A stretch of 64,000 nt of DNA from Natrinema sp. SYSU A 869 (GTDB lineage: Archaea > Halobacteriota > Halobacteria > Halobacteriales > Natrialbaceae). Below, piece after piece: positions 24,712-34,218 of the stretch; position 1 is the stretch's first letter; the number at the start of each line of letters is the position of its first letter. The stretch covers positions 558,001 through 622,000 of the forward strand of contig NZ_CP082248.1 of assembly GCF_019879105.1 (NCBI RefSeq), read 5' to 3'. The translations under genes and the position numbers were made by a program. A model generated the notes under the pieces. It worked only from the letters and a program-made list of their open reading frames with translations, searched no databases and had not been told where the DNA came from.

Positions 24712-25010
24712 TCAAGAATCTCGTATAGTCTCTTTCCGACAAAGCCGTCGTCGAAAGGCTCGAAGCGGCTGCAGGTGACGGACTCGACGATGTGCCGTTT
24801 GATCTGGCACTCCCCGACCCTAACCATTGGCGACGCATCGATCGCTGACTGGTGCGGATGACTGACGATGTCGACGAGGCCTGTCAGGCACAGATCAAGC
24901 TCCTCCGTGACCACCCGCTTGTTCCCGACGAGGTCAGCATACACGAATACGTGTATGAAGTCGAAAGCGACGCACTGCGGCGCCCTGGCGAACACGTGGC
25001 CTCCGTCGCC
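24712..25010 (+). pseudogene. Fragment resembling the end of a carbonic-anhydrase-like protein
   Basis: Two open pieces in one phase, separated by a stop at 24847, read LDDVPFDLALPDPNHWRRID and then MTDDVDEACQAQIKLLRDHP, followed by LVPDEVSIHEYVYEVES. The last box (HPLVPDEVSIHEYVYEVES) recalls the C-terminal part of beta-class carbonic anhydrases. No metal-binding Cys or His motif is present, so only a relic remains. The assignment is tentative. Confidence 0.35.
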
Positions 25011-25100
25011 CCAGCGGCAACGGAGCGGCGGACATGTGGCCACACGAGACGGTTGTGTGATCGGACGTTGAATTACCCACGTCGCTCAGAACGGCTCACA

Positions 25101-25180
25101 GCGGATTGTACCGGATCATATCGGATCATGCTAGATAATGTAAAATCATGTCGGATTAAATCGGATCACATCGAATCGGC
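25101..25180. repeat. Eight degenerate 10-bp tandem repeats
   Basis: Eight consecutive decamers match a TCGGATCATG consensus to different degrees: gcggattgta, ccggatcata, tcggatcatg, ctagataatg, taaaatcatg, tcggattaaa, tcggatcaca, tcgaatcggc. The period equals about one helical turn. No gene spans it. Confidence 0.6.
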
Positions 25181-25567
25181 CCTCGACCCAGACCGTCAAG
25201 ACAGTCGCGACCTGTTACCAGAACTCAGTTCCCTCGAATCCCCACGCTATGGGGGCTCTACCGACGTTAACCAACAACGGGGGCGCTCGACGGCGAGTAT
25301 TGATTACGATATTCGTTAAAACATTCACTTGTTGTGCTGGCCTGACTGTTTGTCTTATCAAACAAGCTGATTTCCCGCCGGTTTCGGGACATCAGAACGA
25401 TCAGAGCCGATCATTCACAGAAGTCAAGATATAGATCTGCTACTAATTTATATGATAGAAACTATTCATGAGGATTTTCTGCCAGTTGTAATGGTCTATA
25501 TGAAGAACTAGAGGCTATTGTCCAGTTGCTTATACTCAAGTATATACTTCTTCTGTTTCGAGCTGCC
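25181..25567. other. Spacer before the interrupted Tat gene
   Basis: No supported gene. The last 60 bases are AT-rich, with a likely promoter (agtatatacttctt at about 25539) upstream of the ATG at 25568. Confidence 0.35.
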
Positions 25568-26556
25568 ATGGACGGCAACCAACCAGATAAAGCAACTCTC
25601 GACCGGCGATCATACCTCTCTAGCAGCGTCGCTACAGTGGGTATACTCTCATTCGGAGTTGGAAATGTAAGCGCTGGCGAGGTAGAGACGAAGACGGACC
25701 AGGAAGGATCGAAACTGGATGCCACGCAGACAAATCCCGCTCGAGGACACTGTCTAGATAAGAGAAACCGCAATACAGGGAGGTGATGAAGTGACGATAC
25801 CGACTGTAAAACTACCATATTGGATCTGACATAGGCGGACTCTGTTCTATGAGCAGCGATAAGTCGGCTGCTTCAGCAAACTTCCCATAACCAGTGACAA
25901 TCACGGATCCCACCGTTACGCTGTAACAGGCTCTGAAACGCTCCTGTACGTCGCAATCGAGTAACTAGACAGTGCCCGCTCGAGAGATCGCTATTCAGCC
26001 AGGCACATCTGTCCTGTTTGAAATAGACTCAGATGTAGTGGGAGAGTCTAGTGGCGGAACACAGTGGTTTGTCGATGGAGAGCTTAACGGGCGCTCACTG
26101 GGGCCCTGGTATAGCGCGTACTACAGCCATCAAGGAGCAGAATGTTGGTACCAGACCTTCGAGTCGGAGGGAACCTATGAGGTGGCTGCAGTTGTTGACG
26201 GTGACAACAAGGACTCTCGAGCAACTTGGATGGTCCATGTGTCCCCAGATGGAGCCGCAGCACCGTCCATCGAAAAGGCCCAGCCGGCCGATAAGTCGCT
26301 TGAAATCGGTCGCGATGAAGAGACCGATCTCGAGCTAACTGTGACCGATCCCAATGGAGACCTCGACCGCGTTGTCTGGTGGCTTGGGCATGCGGACGAT
26401 ATCCTCGATGTGACCGACGTGTGTGGAAGTGAAGACACCGCATCACTATCACTTGAGAGAGTGTGTGATAGGTGCCCTATCATAGTCTGGGTAATCGGTG
26501 AAGACAGATCGATCACCCAAGAAAGATTGTGGATGATCAATGAGGCCACTGAGTAA
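25568..26556 (+). pseudogene. Tat-exported protein gene interrupted by a MITE
   Basis: The 5' part (25568-25745) encodes a twin-Arg signal (DRRSYLSSSVATVGILSFGV) and a polar linker. The 3' part (from 25985) encodes Ig/PKD-like repeats (GTSVLFEIDSDVVGESSGGT, WFVDGELNG, GTYEVAAVVDGDNKDSRATW, DLELTVTDPNGDLDRVVWWL). Removing the 231-bp MITE and one copy of its 8-bp target repeat gives a continuous 249-residue frame. The protein is of unknown function, with two beta-sandwich modules. Precise excision would restore it. Confidence 0.75.
25746..25976. mobile_element. IS6-ended MITE, copy 3 (231 bp)
   Basis: The ends are gacactgtctag (one base off the consensus) and ctagacagtgcc. It is flanked by the direct repeat cgctcgag (25738-25745 and 25977-25984). 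The interior matches the copies at 5974 and 19555. It lies inside a Tat-signal gene. Confidence 0.88.
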
Positions 26557-26606
26557 GGCGAGCAGATCTGACGCGCTCGCTTAAGCACCGTCGGGTTCTG
26601 CTGGCG

Positions 26607-26971
26607 TTGTTCTCTACTACTCTGGGTAGCCAGATCAAGATCGAGCGCCGCCGCTACGTAGTGTTGAAGTGCGGTCGGGATGAGAACACCCGACCGTGGT
26701 GGTGGGATTGCGTAGGTCCTTCCGACCGGCGCGAACGCGATGGGAGCTCCAACGCCAGTCGGACGTGGGAGCCCCGCAAGACTCTTTCCAACTTGTCACC
26801 CCCATAATCGACGAACATCGCTACAATCAGCGCTCTCTGACCGAAACCGTGAACTCGGCTGTTAAGCGCTTGCTCGGCTTCGCCGTGCAAGCGCGGTCTT
26901 GGTTCCATGAGTTCCGAGAAATTGCACTGAGGTGTGTCGTCTATAACATCAAACGAGCCGTAAAACAGTAA
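26607..26971 (+). pseudogene. IS5-type transposase C-terminal remnant
   Basis: The 3' part reads IIDEHRYNQRSLTETVNSAV, then KRLLGFAVQARSWFHEFREI and CVVYNIKRAVKQ, the usual end of IS5-family transposases (catalytic Glu region and ARSWFHEFREI box). Upstream, another phase gives KCGRDENTRPWWWD and an unclear middle. Frameshifts and a missing N terminus mark it as a relic. Confidence 0.6.
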
Positions 26972-27039
26972 ATTCCACCGCCTTATGGCGATTCAACACA
27001 GCCGTTTCGATCGAACGCTGCTCGAGCGCGTTCGCGAAG

Positions 27040-28170
27040 TCACCCGTCGTCGGCAGTCTCGTTCGCGTCGTCTCCAGTCCGATCGTCGTCAGCGCCGTCT
27101 TCGCCGGCCGTATCGGACGTTTCGCCGACGGTCTCCGGGAAGTAACCGGCCGTTCCGATGTCGACTCTCGCGAGGCTCGGGTCGGCGGCCGCCTCGTCCT
27201 CGAGGAAGGTCCCGTAGGCGAAGTTCGCGATGTACAGCGACGTCGCGGTTTCCTTGGTAGTGCCGAAGTGGACGTCCGCGGGGAAATCGAGGGGGTCGCC
27301 GCTGGTGAACGTCTCGATCTTCTGATCGTCCGTCACGCGGATGACCTCGTTCGCAGCGTTCACCGCGACGTACAGGGACCCGTCCTCGTCGATCGTCATT
27401 CCATCCGCGCCGACCAGGCCCTCGTCCTGGACGACCTGTTCTACCTGTCCGGCGCTCCCGTCGTCCGCGACCGGGACTCGCATGACCGATCCCGCGTTGA
27501 GATTGCCGACGTAGACGTCGCCGTCCGGATGGGCGGCCAGCCCGTCAGCGCCGACCGGCGTCTGGGCGTCCATATCCGGCTCGAGCGACGAATCCGAAAC
27601 CCACGGCGTGGCCTCGCCGTCGGTCGTCACGCGCCAGATCGCGCCGCCGAGGTGATCGGAGACGAGCAGCGCGTCCGACGTCGTGGGATCGGGGACGATC
27701 CCGTTCGGCATCGGTTCGTCGGGCGACAGCGACGCGATCCGCTCGGACTCGCCATCCTCCGGATCGACGCGCCAGATACCGTGCGTCTCCTGCTGGCCCG
27801 ACCCGTTCGCGGCGTAGAGCGCACCGTCGAGGACGGTAATGCCGAGTAGTAGTCCCTGATCGCCGGTCTCGAGCGTTGCGACCGACGACTGATTCCCTTC
27901 GGAATCGACGGCACGGATCTCGCCGGACGGCCCCATACTCAGGTAGACGGTACCCTGCTCGTCGACCGCGAGATTCTCCGGGAGGGCGGGCGGCTCGAAT
28001 TCGGCCACCGCCTCGAGGTCGCCCGCCGCGTCGTCTTGCAGTCCGAATGCGCCAGTGGGGAGACCCGCGAGCGCGCCCGCCGTGGCAATGCTCCCCAGAA
28101 CGGACCGTCGGGATGCACGCGCTCGAGAGGCGGTTCCGGTCGTCGTCTCAGCTGCGTTGTCAATAGTCAT
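27040..28170 (-). CDS. Tat-exported SMP-30/gluconolactonase-like beta-propeller protein
   Basis: This 376-residue protein has a Tat signal (RASRRSVLGSIATAGALAGL) followed by a six-bladed propeller of the SMP-30/LRE type, with repeated blades such as LPENLAVDEQGTVYLSMGPS, DGLAAHPDGDVYVGNLNAGS and DGMTIDEDGSLYVAVNAANE. Such enzymes hydrolyse sugar lactones or act as lactone-binding proteins outside the cell. The C terminus is acidic and of low complexity. A sugar dehydrogenase of the same pathway type is encoded at 29269, but on the other strand. Confidence 0.85.
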   Translation of the reverse strand: MTIDNAAETTTGTASRARASRRSVLGSIATAGALAGLPTGAFGLQDDAAGDLEAVAEFEPPALPENLAVDEQGTVYLSMGPSGEIRAVDSEGNQSSVATLETGDQGLLLGITVLDGALYAANGSGQQETHGIWRVDPEDGESERIASLSPDEPMPNGIVPDPTTSDALLVSDHLGGAIWRVTTDGEATPWVSDSSLEPDMDAQTPVGADGLAAHPDGDVYVGNLNAGSVMRVPVADDGSAGQVEQVVQDEGLVGADGMTIDEDGSLYVAVNAANEVIRVTDDQKIETFTSGDPLDFPADVHFGTTKETATSLYIANFAYGTFLEDEAAADPSLARVDIGTAGYFPETVGETSDTAGEDGADDDRTGDDANETADDG

Positions 28171-28366
28171 TGCTACGACGGCGGGACCGACCAGCCGATA
28201 TCGTGTAAATTACTTAATCGTTTCCCGACAAATCGGCCGGTTATTGCGAGTTTCACGGGTGACAATTCGTGTTGGTCCGTGTCCACAACTCATTATGCCG
28301 ACCCACGCTGCAGCGGTGCAGTGTGCACGGGTACCGACGGTGTCTCAGGTCGACGGGCGACGGCAC

Positions 28367-28445
28367 TCGTCTGCCGAACCGACAGCTACCGGTATCCGTC
28401 TGCCGAACCGACAGTTGCCGGCACCGCCTATCGAACCGACATCCC
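28367..28445. repeat. Two and a half direct repeats of about 30 bp
   Basis: GTCTGCCGAACCGACAG occurs at about 28369 and again 30 bases later, with a partial third unit (ATCGAACCGACA). It lies at the 3' end of the broken amphi-Trp gene. Confidence 0.45.
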
Positions 28446-28679
28446 GTCGCCTCCCGTCGGCTCCGTAAACTCGAGTTCGATCTCGAGTTCCCGCTCTCGT
28501 TGTTCGGCAAACTCGATCTCGACTTCGACGGGATCGCTGTAGTCGAAGGGGATCTCCTACTCCGACACGGAGATCGTAAACGACGATCCGGCCTCGAGCT
28601 GATCGGCGAGGTCATGAAGGAACGCCGCCGTATCCTCGTGGGAGAGGTACACCTCCTGTTCGAAGAAGCCGCTCGTGAT
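28428..28679 (-). pseudogene. Amphi-Trp domain protein with lost start and an amber stop
   Basis: The 84-codon frame reads TSGFFEQEVYLSHEDTAAFL, then HDLADQLEAGSSFTISVSE, a TAG, then EIPFDYSDPVEVEIEFAEQR and LEFTEPTGGDG. The pattern matches amphi-Trp domain proteins. The stop stands where the family has Trp (TGG to TAG), and the expected ATG at 28677-28679 is ATC. Two independent single-base lesions indicate true decay. Confidence 0.6.
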
Positions 28680-28989
28680 CGTCCGTCAGTCGCTGGTTCT
28701 GTTGTTGGGGAAGTTGACTCGGTCGCTCATAGTCCGACGGAACCGACCGGAACTCGCCGTCGGGAACGTCGTTGGGAGCACAGCCTTCTACACGACGGCG
28801 AACGTCGGGCTCATCGCGTTGCTCCATCCGATCGGGACAGGCGAGAACGTCCTGACGGTTCACTGGCTGTTTCTCGTGAGTTGCATGCTCGTCGTGACCG
28901 TCATGCTCACGCGGGGCCGCGCCACTCGGACCGGCGGTATCGTCCTGATCGGACTCTACGCCGTCTACTGGGACGTAAACTACATGTAG
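28675..28989 (+). pseudogene. C-terminal fragment of a CaCA-type cation antiporter
   Basis: About 100 codons with three hydrophobic segments contain RRNRPELAVGNVVGSTAFYT, the second conserved alpha-repeat of sodium/calcium (CaCA) exchangers, then TANVGLIALLHPI, VHWLFLVSCMLVVTVMLTRG and GIVLIGLYAVYWDVNYM. The N-terminal repeat is missing and the coding start is lost in an overlap with the broken amphi-Trp gene. Confidence 0.65.
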
Positions 28990-29268
28990 CCGACGAATGC
29001 GGTCTCGTCTCGAGTCGGTTCGCCGATGGAACTCGGTCTCGCTGGCTCGAGGAGGCAGACTCGAGGAGGACGGATCGAGAATCCGTGCGGAAAAATAGTC
29101 TTAGGACGTACTAACTGAAGATTGTCCGCTCGGCTATCGAACAAGTCGATCTTGAGCGGGGAACGATCGAGTCAGTTTATTGCGATATGTGGATACCACG
29201 CTATCCAGTACGCGGGCGGATTCGCGTTAGGAAACGTACCGTGATCCGACACGGCGTACTGGAATACT

Positions 29269-31547
29269 ATGACACGGAACGACGACGCCGAAAAGACGAT
29301 TTCAAGGCGGACTGTTCTCCAGTCATCCGCAGTACTCACGACCGCAGGCCTCGTATCCACGGTTGTGGCGCAGGAAGACGGCATCGCCAATGAGCTCGAA
29401 TTCGGCGGTCGGATAAGCGGCTGGGTCGGGCAGTCACCCGATGCCATCGCAGATGAACAGAATCCGACTCTCCAGCTGGTCCAGGGTGAAGAGTACACAC
29501 TCACCTGGGAGAACCTCGACGGCGCACCCCACAACTTCAACATCGAGACCGAAGAGGGCGACGAACAGTTCCTGTCGACGGAGATTATCTCGTCGACGGG
29601 CGAGACGCAGACAGTCGAATTCACCGCCGAAGAAGGCATGGCTGAGTACTACTGTGGTCCCCACCCGAACTCCATGCGCGGTGACATTGAATTCGTCAGC
29701 GGCGACGGCGGCAATGGCGGTGACGGAACCGATGCGGCCGGACAACTCATCGGCGACGGACCGACCGTCGGCCTCGAGACGGTCGCCGAGGGACTGACCG
29801 CGCCGCTCGGCCTCGAAACGGCCGACGAAGAGACCGATCGCCGGTTCATCGTCGACCAGACGGGCTATATTTACGTCCACAACCAGGACGGGCTGCAGGA
29901 GGAGCCGTTCCTCGACGTCTCCGATCAGCTCGTCGAGTTCATGGAGTTCGACGAACGCGGACTGCTCGGCCTCGCGTTCCACCCCGAGTTCTCGGAGAAC
30001 GGTCGGTTCTTCGTCCGCTACAGTGCACCGGCGCAGGATGACACGCCGGAGGAGTACGATCACACGTTCGTCCTCTCAGAGTTCCAGACGGCGGACGACG
30101 ACAACTCGACGGCCGATCCCGACTCCGAACGGACGATCCTCGAGATACCGGAACCGCAGTTCAATCACAACTCAGGCAATATCCTCTTCGGCCCCGACGG
30201 CTACCTCTACGTGGGAACCGGCGACGGCGGCGGCGGAAACGACGTCGGCACGGGTCACGTCGACGACTGGTACGACGAGAACGATGGCGGCAACGGTCAG
30301 GACACCGCGGAGAACCTCCTCGGAGCGATCCTGCGACTCGACGTAGACTCGGAGTCGGAGGATCAGCCGTACGGGATCCCCGACGACAATCCCCTGGTCG
30401 ATATGGACGGCCAACTCGCCGAACACTACGCCTGGGGCTTTCGAAACCCGTGGGGAATGTCCTTCACCGACGACGGCCAGCTCCTCGCCGCCGATGTCGG
30501 TCAGGAGCTCTTCGAGAGCGTCAACTACGTCCAGCCCGGCGGCAATTACAGCTGGAACGTCAAGGAGGGCACCCACTGTTTCAGCACGGATTCACCGACG
30601 GAACCGCCCGAAGAGTGTCCGGATAGTACCCCGGACGACGTCAGAGGCGGCGAACCTTTGCTCGATCCGGTAATCGAGTATCCACACGAAGTCGGGATCC
30701 TCGAGTCCGACAATGAAGGTGGTAACGGCGGCGGTGGCGATGGTGGTGATGGCGGCAATATGACCGAGACTGACGCCAACGCCACCGGCAATATGACCGA
30801 GACTGACGGTGACGGTGCCGATAACACGACCGAAGACGGCGGAACCGGCGGCGAGGGCGTCAGTGACGGCCAGATAGGCGTCTCAATCACCGGCGGTCAC
30901 CTCTATGAGGGTGGCGAGATCAGCGATCTCAAAGGAACGTACATCTTCGGCGACTGGAGCGTAGACGGCCAGGAGAGTCCCGGCACCGTCTTCCTCGCCC
31001 GGCCGCCAGACGGCTGGCAGGACGCCGGCGGTGGCGACAACTTAGAGGACATGTCCCTTGATCCGCCGACGGGCGACGGAGACGGTGGCAACGAAACGGC
31101 TGCTGGAAATGAAACGACTGCCGGCAACGAGACGGCTGCCGGCAACGAAACGACCGCTGGAAATGAAACGACCGTCGGCAACGAGACCGAGGGCGGCAAT
31201 GGAGCCGAAGGGGGAACGAACAGGAACTCGGCCAGGACGGACTGTGGCCCATCGAACAGATCCAGCTCGAGGGCGAGGCCGCAGAAAACGGCCGTCCGAC
31301 CGGATTCGTCTACGCCTTCGGCGAAGATTCCGACGGCGAGATATACGTTCTCACTACCAGTACGTCAACGGTCGAGGGCGATGGGGCGGTTCACCGGCTC
31401 GTGCCGGCCGAGAACGGTGACGGTGGCGAAATGGAAGACGAGACGGAGACCGGCGACGAAGCAGGTGTCGGTAACGAAACGACTGGCGGAAACGAGACGG
31501 CCGGCGGGAACGAAACAGCTGCCGGAAACGAAACGAGCGAGGAGTGA
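29269..31547 (+). pseudogene. Cupredoxin-PQQ sugar dehydrogenase fusion, frameshifted near the C terminus
   Basis: A Tat signal (KTISRRTVLQSSAVLTTAGL) is followed by a plastocyanin-like domain (about 40-140) with copper ligands His (GAPHNFNI), then Cys, His and Met in EYYCGPHPNSM. Next comes a soluble PQQ sugar dehydrogenase propeller (about 165-620; RGLLGLAFHPEFSENGRFFV, NHNSGNILFGPDGYLYVGTG, YAWGFRNPWGMSF). Asn-rich repeats of GNETTA type give many N-glycosylation sequons. Near 31210 one base is missing in a G run. The other frame continues NEQELGQDGLWPIEQIQLEG and GFVYAFGEDSDGEIYVL and ends in more GNET repeats at 31547. The propeller core is intact. Confidence 0.82.
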
Positions 31548-31641
31548 GCGTCGAAACTCCTGTTCTCGACGTACGGAAACGGTCTGGCGACTACCGGTCG
31601 TCGCGTCGACTCAAAAAATTTCTAACGGCGGTTCGACGGTG

Positions 31642-31740
31642 CTATTCCTCGAGCGAGAAGACGGCGATCGTGTTGCCCTCTTCGTCGACGTGATTTCCGC
31701 CCCCGCCTGGCATTGCGACGTATTGTTCCCTTTGTTCGGC
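31642..31740 (-). pseudogene. C-terminal tip of a second PQQ dehydrogenase
   Basis: About 30 codons on the minus strand read EQYVAMPGGGGNHVDEEGNT, then IAVFSLEE and TAG. This is the usual C terminus of MoxF-type quinoproteins (compare NAGGRRAEPGNVISVYSLDA in the gene at 21710). The rest of the gene is not present. Confidence 0.5.
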
Positions 31741-31923
31741 TCTGGTGAATCGCCGTACTGCGTCGGGTTTGAGTGTCTTGCTGTTTTGCGAGAGCGTCCA
31801 ACCGCTTCATCAACGCCGAATTCGTCGAGGTTGTCGTCAAAATCTTTCCAGAGTGACGCCTGGAGCGACGTGGTTTCTCACTGAAGGTCGCCGTCGTCTA
31901 GTGATTCACCAGAGCCGTTCAAT

Positions 31924-32555
31924 TCAATCGTTCTCACGACTTAGCTCGACGCTGTCGGCGGATTCAATAGAACCGTCCCAACAGTTCGGTGAGGGTGATC
32001 GTGTCGCCGGTGAATTGCTCTCGTTCCGGCCAGGAACGCCGTAATCAATGCGAACGTGTGGTGTGCTCGGCGATTCTGGCGCAGTGACGCCGTTCCAATC
32101 AACAAGGTCCACGTTCGCCATCTGGCCGGAGAACCGAAACCGCTTCACGCCAGTCTCGATCGTGCCCTCTGCTGCATGCTCCGAGACAATCGTTGCTTCC
32201 TGGCACTGTCTAGATACGAAAAACCGCAAGACTCGAAGACGGTGGCGTTGCGATGTCGACTGTAAAACCACATGGAGAATCTGATATAACGGGACTCTAT
32301 TCTACAAACGGCAGAAATTCGGCTACCTCAACACATATCTCACGAGGTGAAACAATCACTGGGATCAGCACTGAAGCCATAACAGCCGCTACAATGCCGT
32401 TCTATGCCAGAATTGCGTAACTAGACAGTGCCTGCTTCCTCGAGTGGATCGTCGTCTATCATCTCGATGGTGCCGTTGACGCTAATTTCGTAGTTCGATG
32501 GAACTCCCTTGCCAATGATTGTGATGAAACTTATCAGATTATTCTCAACTTCCAT
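31924..32555 (-). pseudogene. Beta-rich protein gene interrupted by a MITE
   Basis: From the ATG at 32555 the frame reads MEVENNLISFITIIGKGVPS, then NYEISVNGTIEMID, and is broken by the MITE at 32202. It resumes EGTIETGVKRFRFSGQMANV and ends at 31924. Removing the MITE and one 8-bp target repeat yields one 130-residue frame. The pattern (YEISVNGTIE ... GVKRFRFSGQ) resembles a C-terminal beta domain found in exported haloarchaeal proteins, so the N terminus may also have been lost to the second MITE 5 bases upstream of the ATG. Confidence 0.6.
32202..32432. mobile_element. IS6-ended MITE, copy 4 (divergent)
   Basis: Ends are ggcactgtctag and ctagacagtgcc, with flanking direct repeat tgcttcct (32194-32201 and 32433-32440). 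The interior matches the other copies only in part (aaaccgcaag, tctgatataa, ttcggctacctca), so this is an older or different subtype. It interrupts the gene at 31924-32555. Confidence 0.8.
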
Positions 32556-32560
32556 GCGTT

Positions 32561-32791
32561 GGCACTGTCTAGTTACTCGATTCCGACGTATAGAAGTGTT
32601 TCAGAGCCTGCCGCAGCATTCTCGGTGAGATCTGATATTGTCACTGCTTATGAGAAATTTGCTGAAGCAGCCGAATTATCGCTGCTCGTGGAACAGAGTC
32701 CACCTCTGTCAGATCCAATATGGTAGTTTCACAGCCGATACCGTCACTTCATCACCTCCCTTTATTGCGGTTCTCTTATCTAGACAGTGCC
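32561..32791. mobile_element. IS6-ended MITE, copy 5, inverted
   Basis: This is the reverse-oriented copy (ggcactgtctagttactcga ... ttatctagacagtgcc) of the element at 5974. No target repeat is seen. Its left end is 5 bases upstream of the start codon of the interrupted gene at 32555, so it separates that gene from its original promoter. Confidence 0.85.
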
Positions 32792-32830
32792 GAGTACGTG
32801 ACCGTGTCAAGCGGCCGAATGTGATCCCTT

Positions 32831-33105
32831 TCATACCTCGGCGTATTGGCTTTCCCATTCCCGTCGCTCCTGGATTGCTTCCTCCCCTGCGCCACTGATG
32901 GCGTAGTAGTTCGTTCGTCTGTCGGTTCGCCCTTCTCGACGAGCTCTTTGTTGACGAGCGTATCGAGATTAGGATATAGCCGGCCGTGATTGAGCTCGCT
33001 CTCATAATACTGTTCGATTTCCTCTTTAACGTCTTGGCCGGACGGTTGGTCGGCGCCGGTGATCACGTACAAGAGGTCTCGTTGGAAGCCGGTGAGGTCG
33101 TCCAT
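32831..33105 (-). pseudogene. PadR-family transcriptional regulator, frameshifted
   Basis: The N-terminal part reads MDDLTGFQRDLLYVITGADQ, then HGRLYPNLDTLVNKELVEKG, the winged helix of PadR repressors. Near 32940 the frame shifts by one base. The correct continuation is TDRRTNYYAISGAG, then EEAIQERREWESQYAEV, ending at 32831. PadR proteins usually repress stress or efflux genes. No obvious target remains nearby. Confidence 0.75.
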
Positions 33106-33714
33106 TCCATGTGAGTATTCAACGAATATGTATTTAATTTCTTTTCATGGTTGGTTCTATGTTTGTATGATATGAAAATAAAATGTGGAAGATTTTAATC
33201 TGTCGTTATCTAAACGGCTTGACCAACCTCTTCTCTGGGTCCCTTCGCGGAGAGAATCAGACCTATTCCCACGGAATACCCCAGTAGAGTCCACTACAGT
33301 TTCTCCACTTTCGAAGAAATCTGAAACATACTCTGCTTCCCAATCGTGTCGGACTTCCATTTCCCGTTTTCCCGCCGCGTCACCGAGTACACGTTTGTCC
33401 TGCTCTGTTGAACAGGGGTACGGCGTCGGGGTGGGTGTGTTATGGCCACAAATCAGAGGTTGAAGAGTAAAATCTCAGAAACCAATCTTCATTCTTGCTG
33501 CCAGGTCAGAAAAGTACGCTACCGATGCCCACTAAACGAATCGTCTCTGCTGTAGTTTTCTCTTCCTCTCTTGGTTTATAAAAGATATCTAACAGGACAG
33601 AAAGAAGTACGACCAGACTCTACCGTCGAGGCTCTAGCGCGAAGACGCCCACCGGTTCTACGAACAACGGGATGGCATGGAGCGGGCGAGTTACGTGTAC
33701 ACGAAACGGTTGCA
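33106..33714. other. Degraded spacer with a possible acetyltransferase tip
   Basis: An open minus frame (33157-33360) is not recognised. Near 33633-33714 the plus strand reads EDAHRFYEQRDGMERASYVY, which resembles the C terminus of a GNAT acetyltransferase and runs into the IS630 end at 33715. Nothing else is supported. Confidence 0.35.
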
Positions 33715-33726
33715 CTATAGTAGGAG

Positions 33727-34218
33727 TTAGAAATAACTGCTCATTTTAGGAATAGAGAGTTGATCAAGAGCGGTATCGATCGCTGTTGTTAGCTCAGAAA
33801 GTGAGTCGAAGAATCGGTTGCTAAGAGCTGATTGCAGCTGTCTCCAGTACTCTTCGACTGGATTAAGTTCCGGTGAATACGCTGGTAACGTGACGAAGGC
33901 GAGGTCGTCACGGGCCGCCAGGTCCGTGACGGCCGACGCCTGGAAATACGGCGCTCCATCCAACACGACGATCAAGTTATCTTCGAACTCTTTGCATAAT
34001 GCGAGAATGAAATGTTTCGCATGTTCGGCGGTCACGTACTCTTCGAACCGAGAGAAAAAGCGATCACCGTCCTCGGTGATCGCGCCCAAGAGACATGTCC
34101 AGTCGCGTTGCCCGGACAATTCGACGGCCGGCCGCGTGCCGCGCGGAAACCACGCGGCACGCGGCTCAACTTGCACGGATTTCTTGGTTTGATCGATACA
34201 GACTACTGTGGCGTCCAT
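33727..34218 (-). CDS. IS630 transposase, catalytic DDE frame (copy 2)
   Basis: Same as 597-1088, with Tyr in place of Cys after the catalytic Glu (NPVEEYW). The DDE residues are intact. Expression depends on frameshifting from the upstream frame, which is interrupted in this copy. Confidence 0.82.
   Translation of the reverse strand: MDATVVCIDQTKKSVQVEPRAAWFPRGTRPAVELSGQRDWTCLLGAITEDGDRFFSRFEEYVTAEHAKHFILALCKEFEDNLIVVLDGAPYFQASAVTDLAARDDLAFVTLPAYSPELNPVEEYWRQLQSALSNRFFDSLSELTTAIDTALDQLSIPKMSSYF

Noticed and set aside
25101-25180. Possible CRISPR array from the phased repeats
   Set aside because: Units are 10 bp, contiguous and degenerate, with no spacers and no cas genes nearby.
28269-29114. 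281-residue plus-strand frame
   Set aside because: It is very rich in Arg and lies antisense to the amphi-Trp gene and out of phase with the antiporter fragment. It has no domain.
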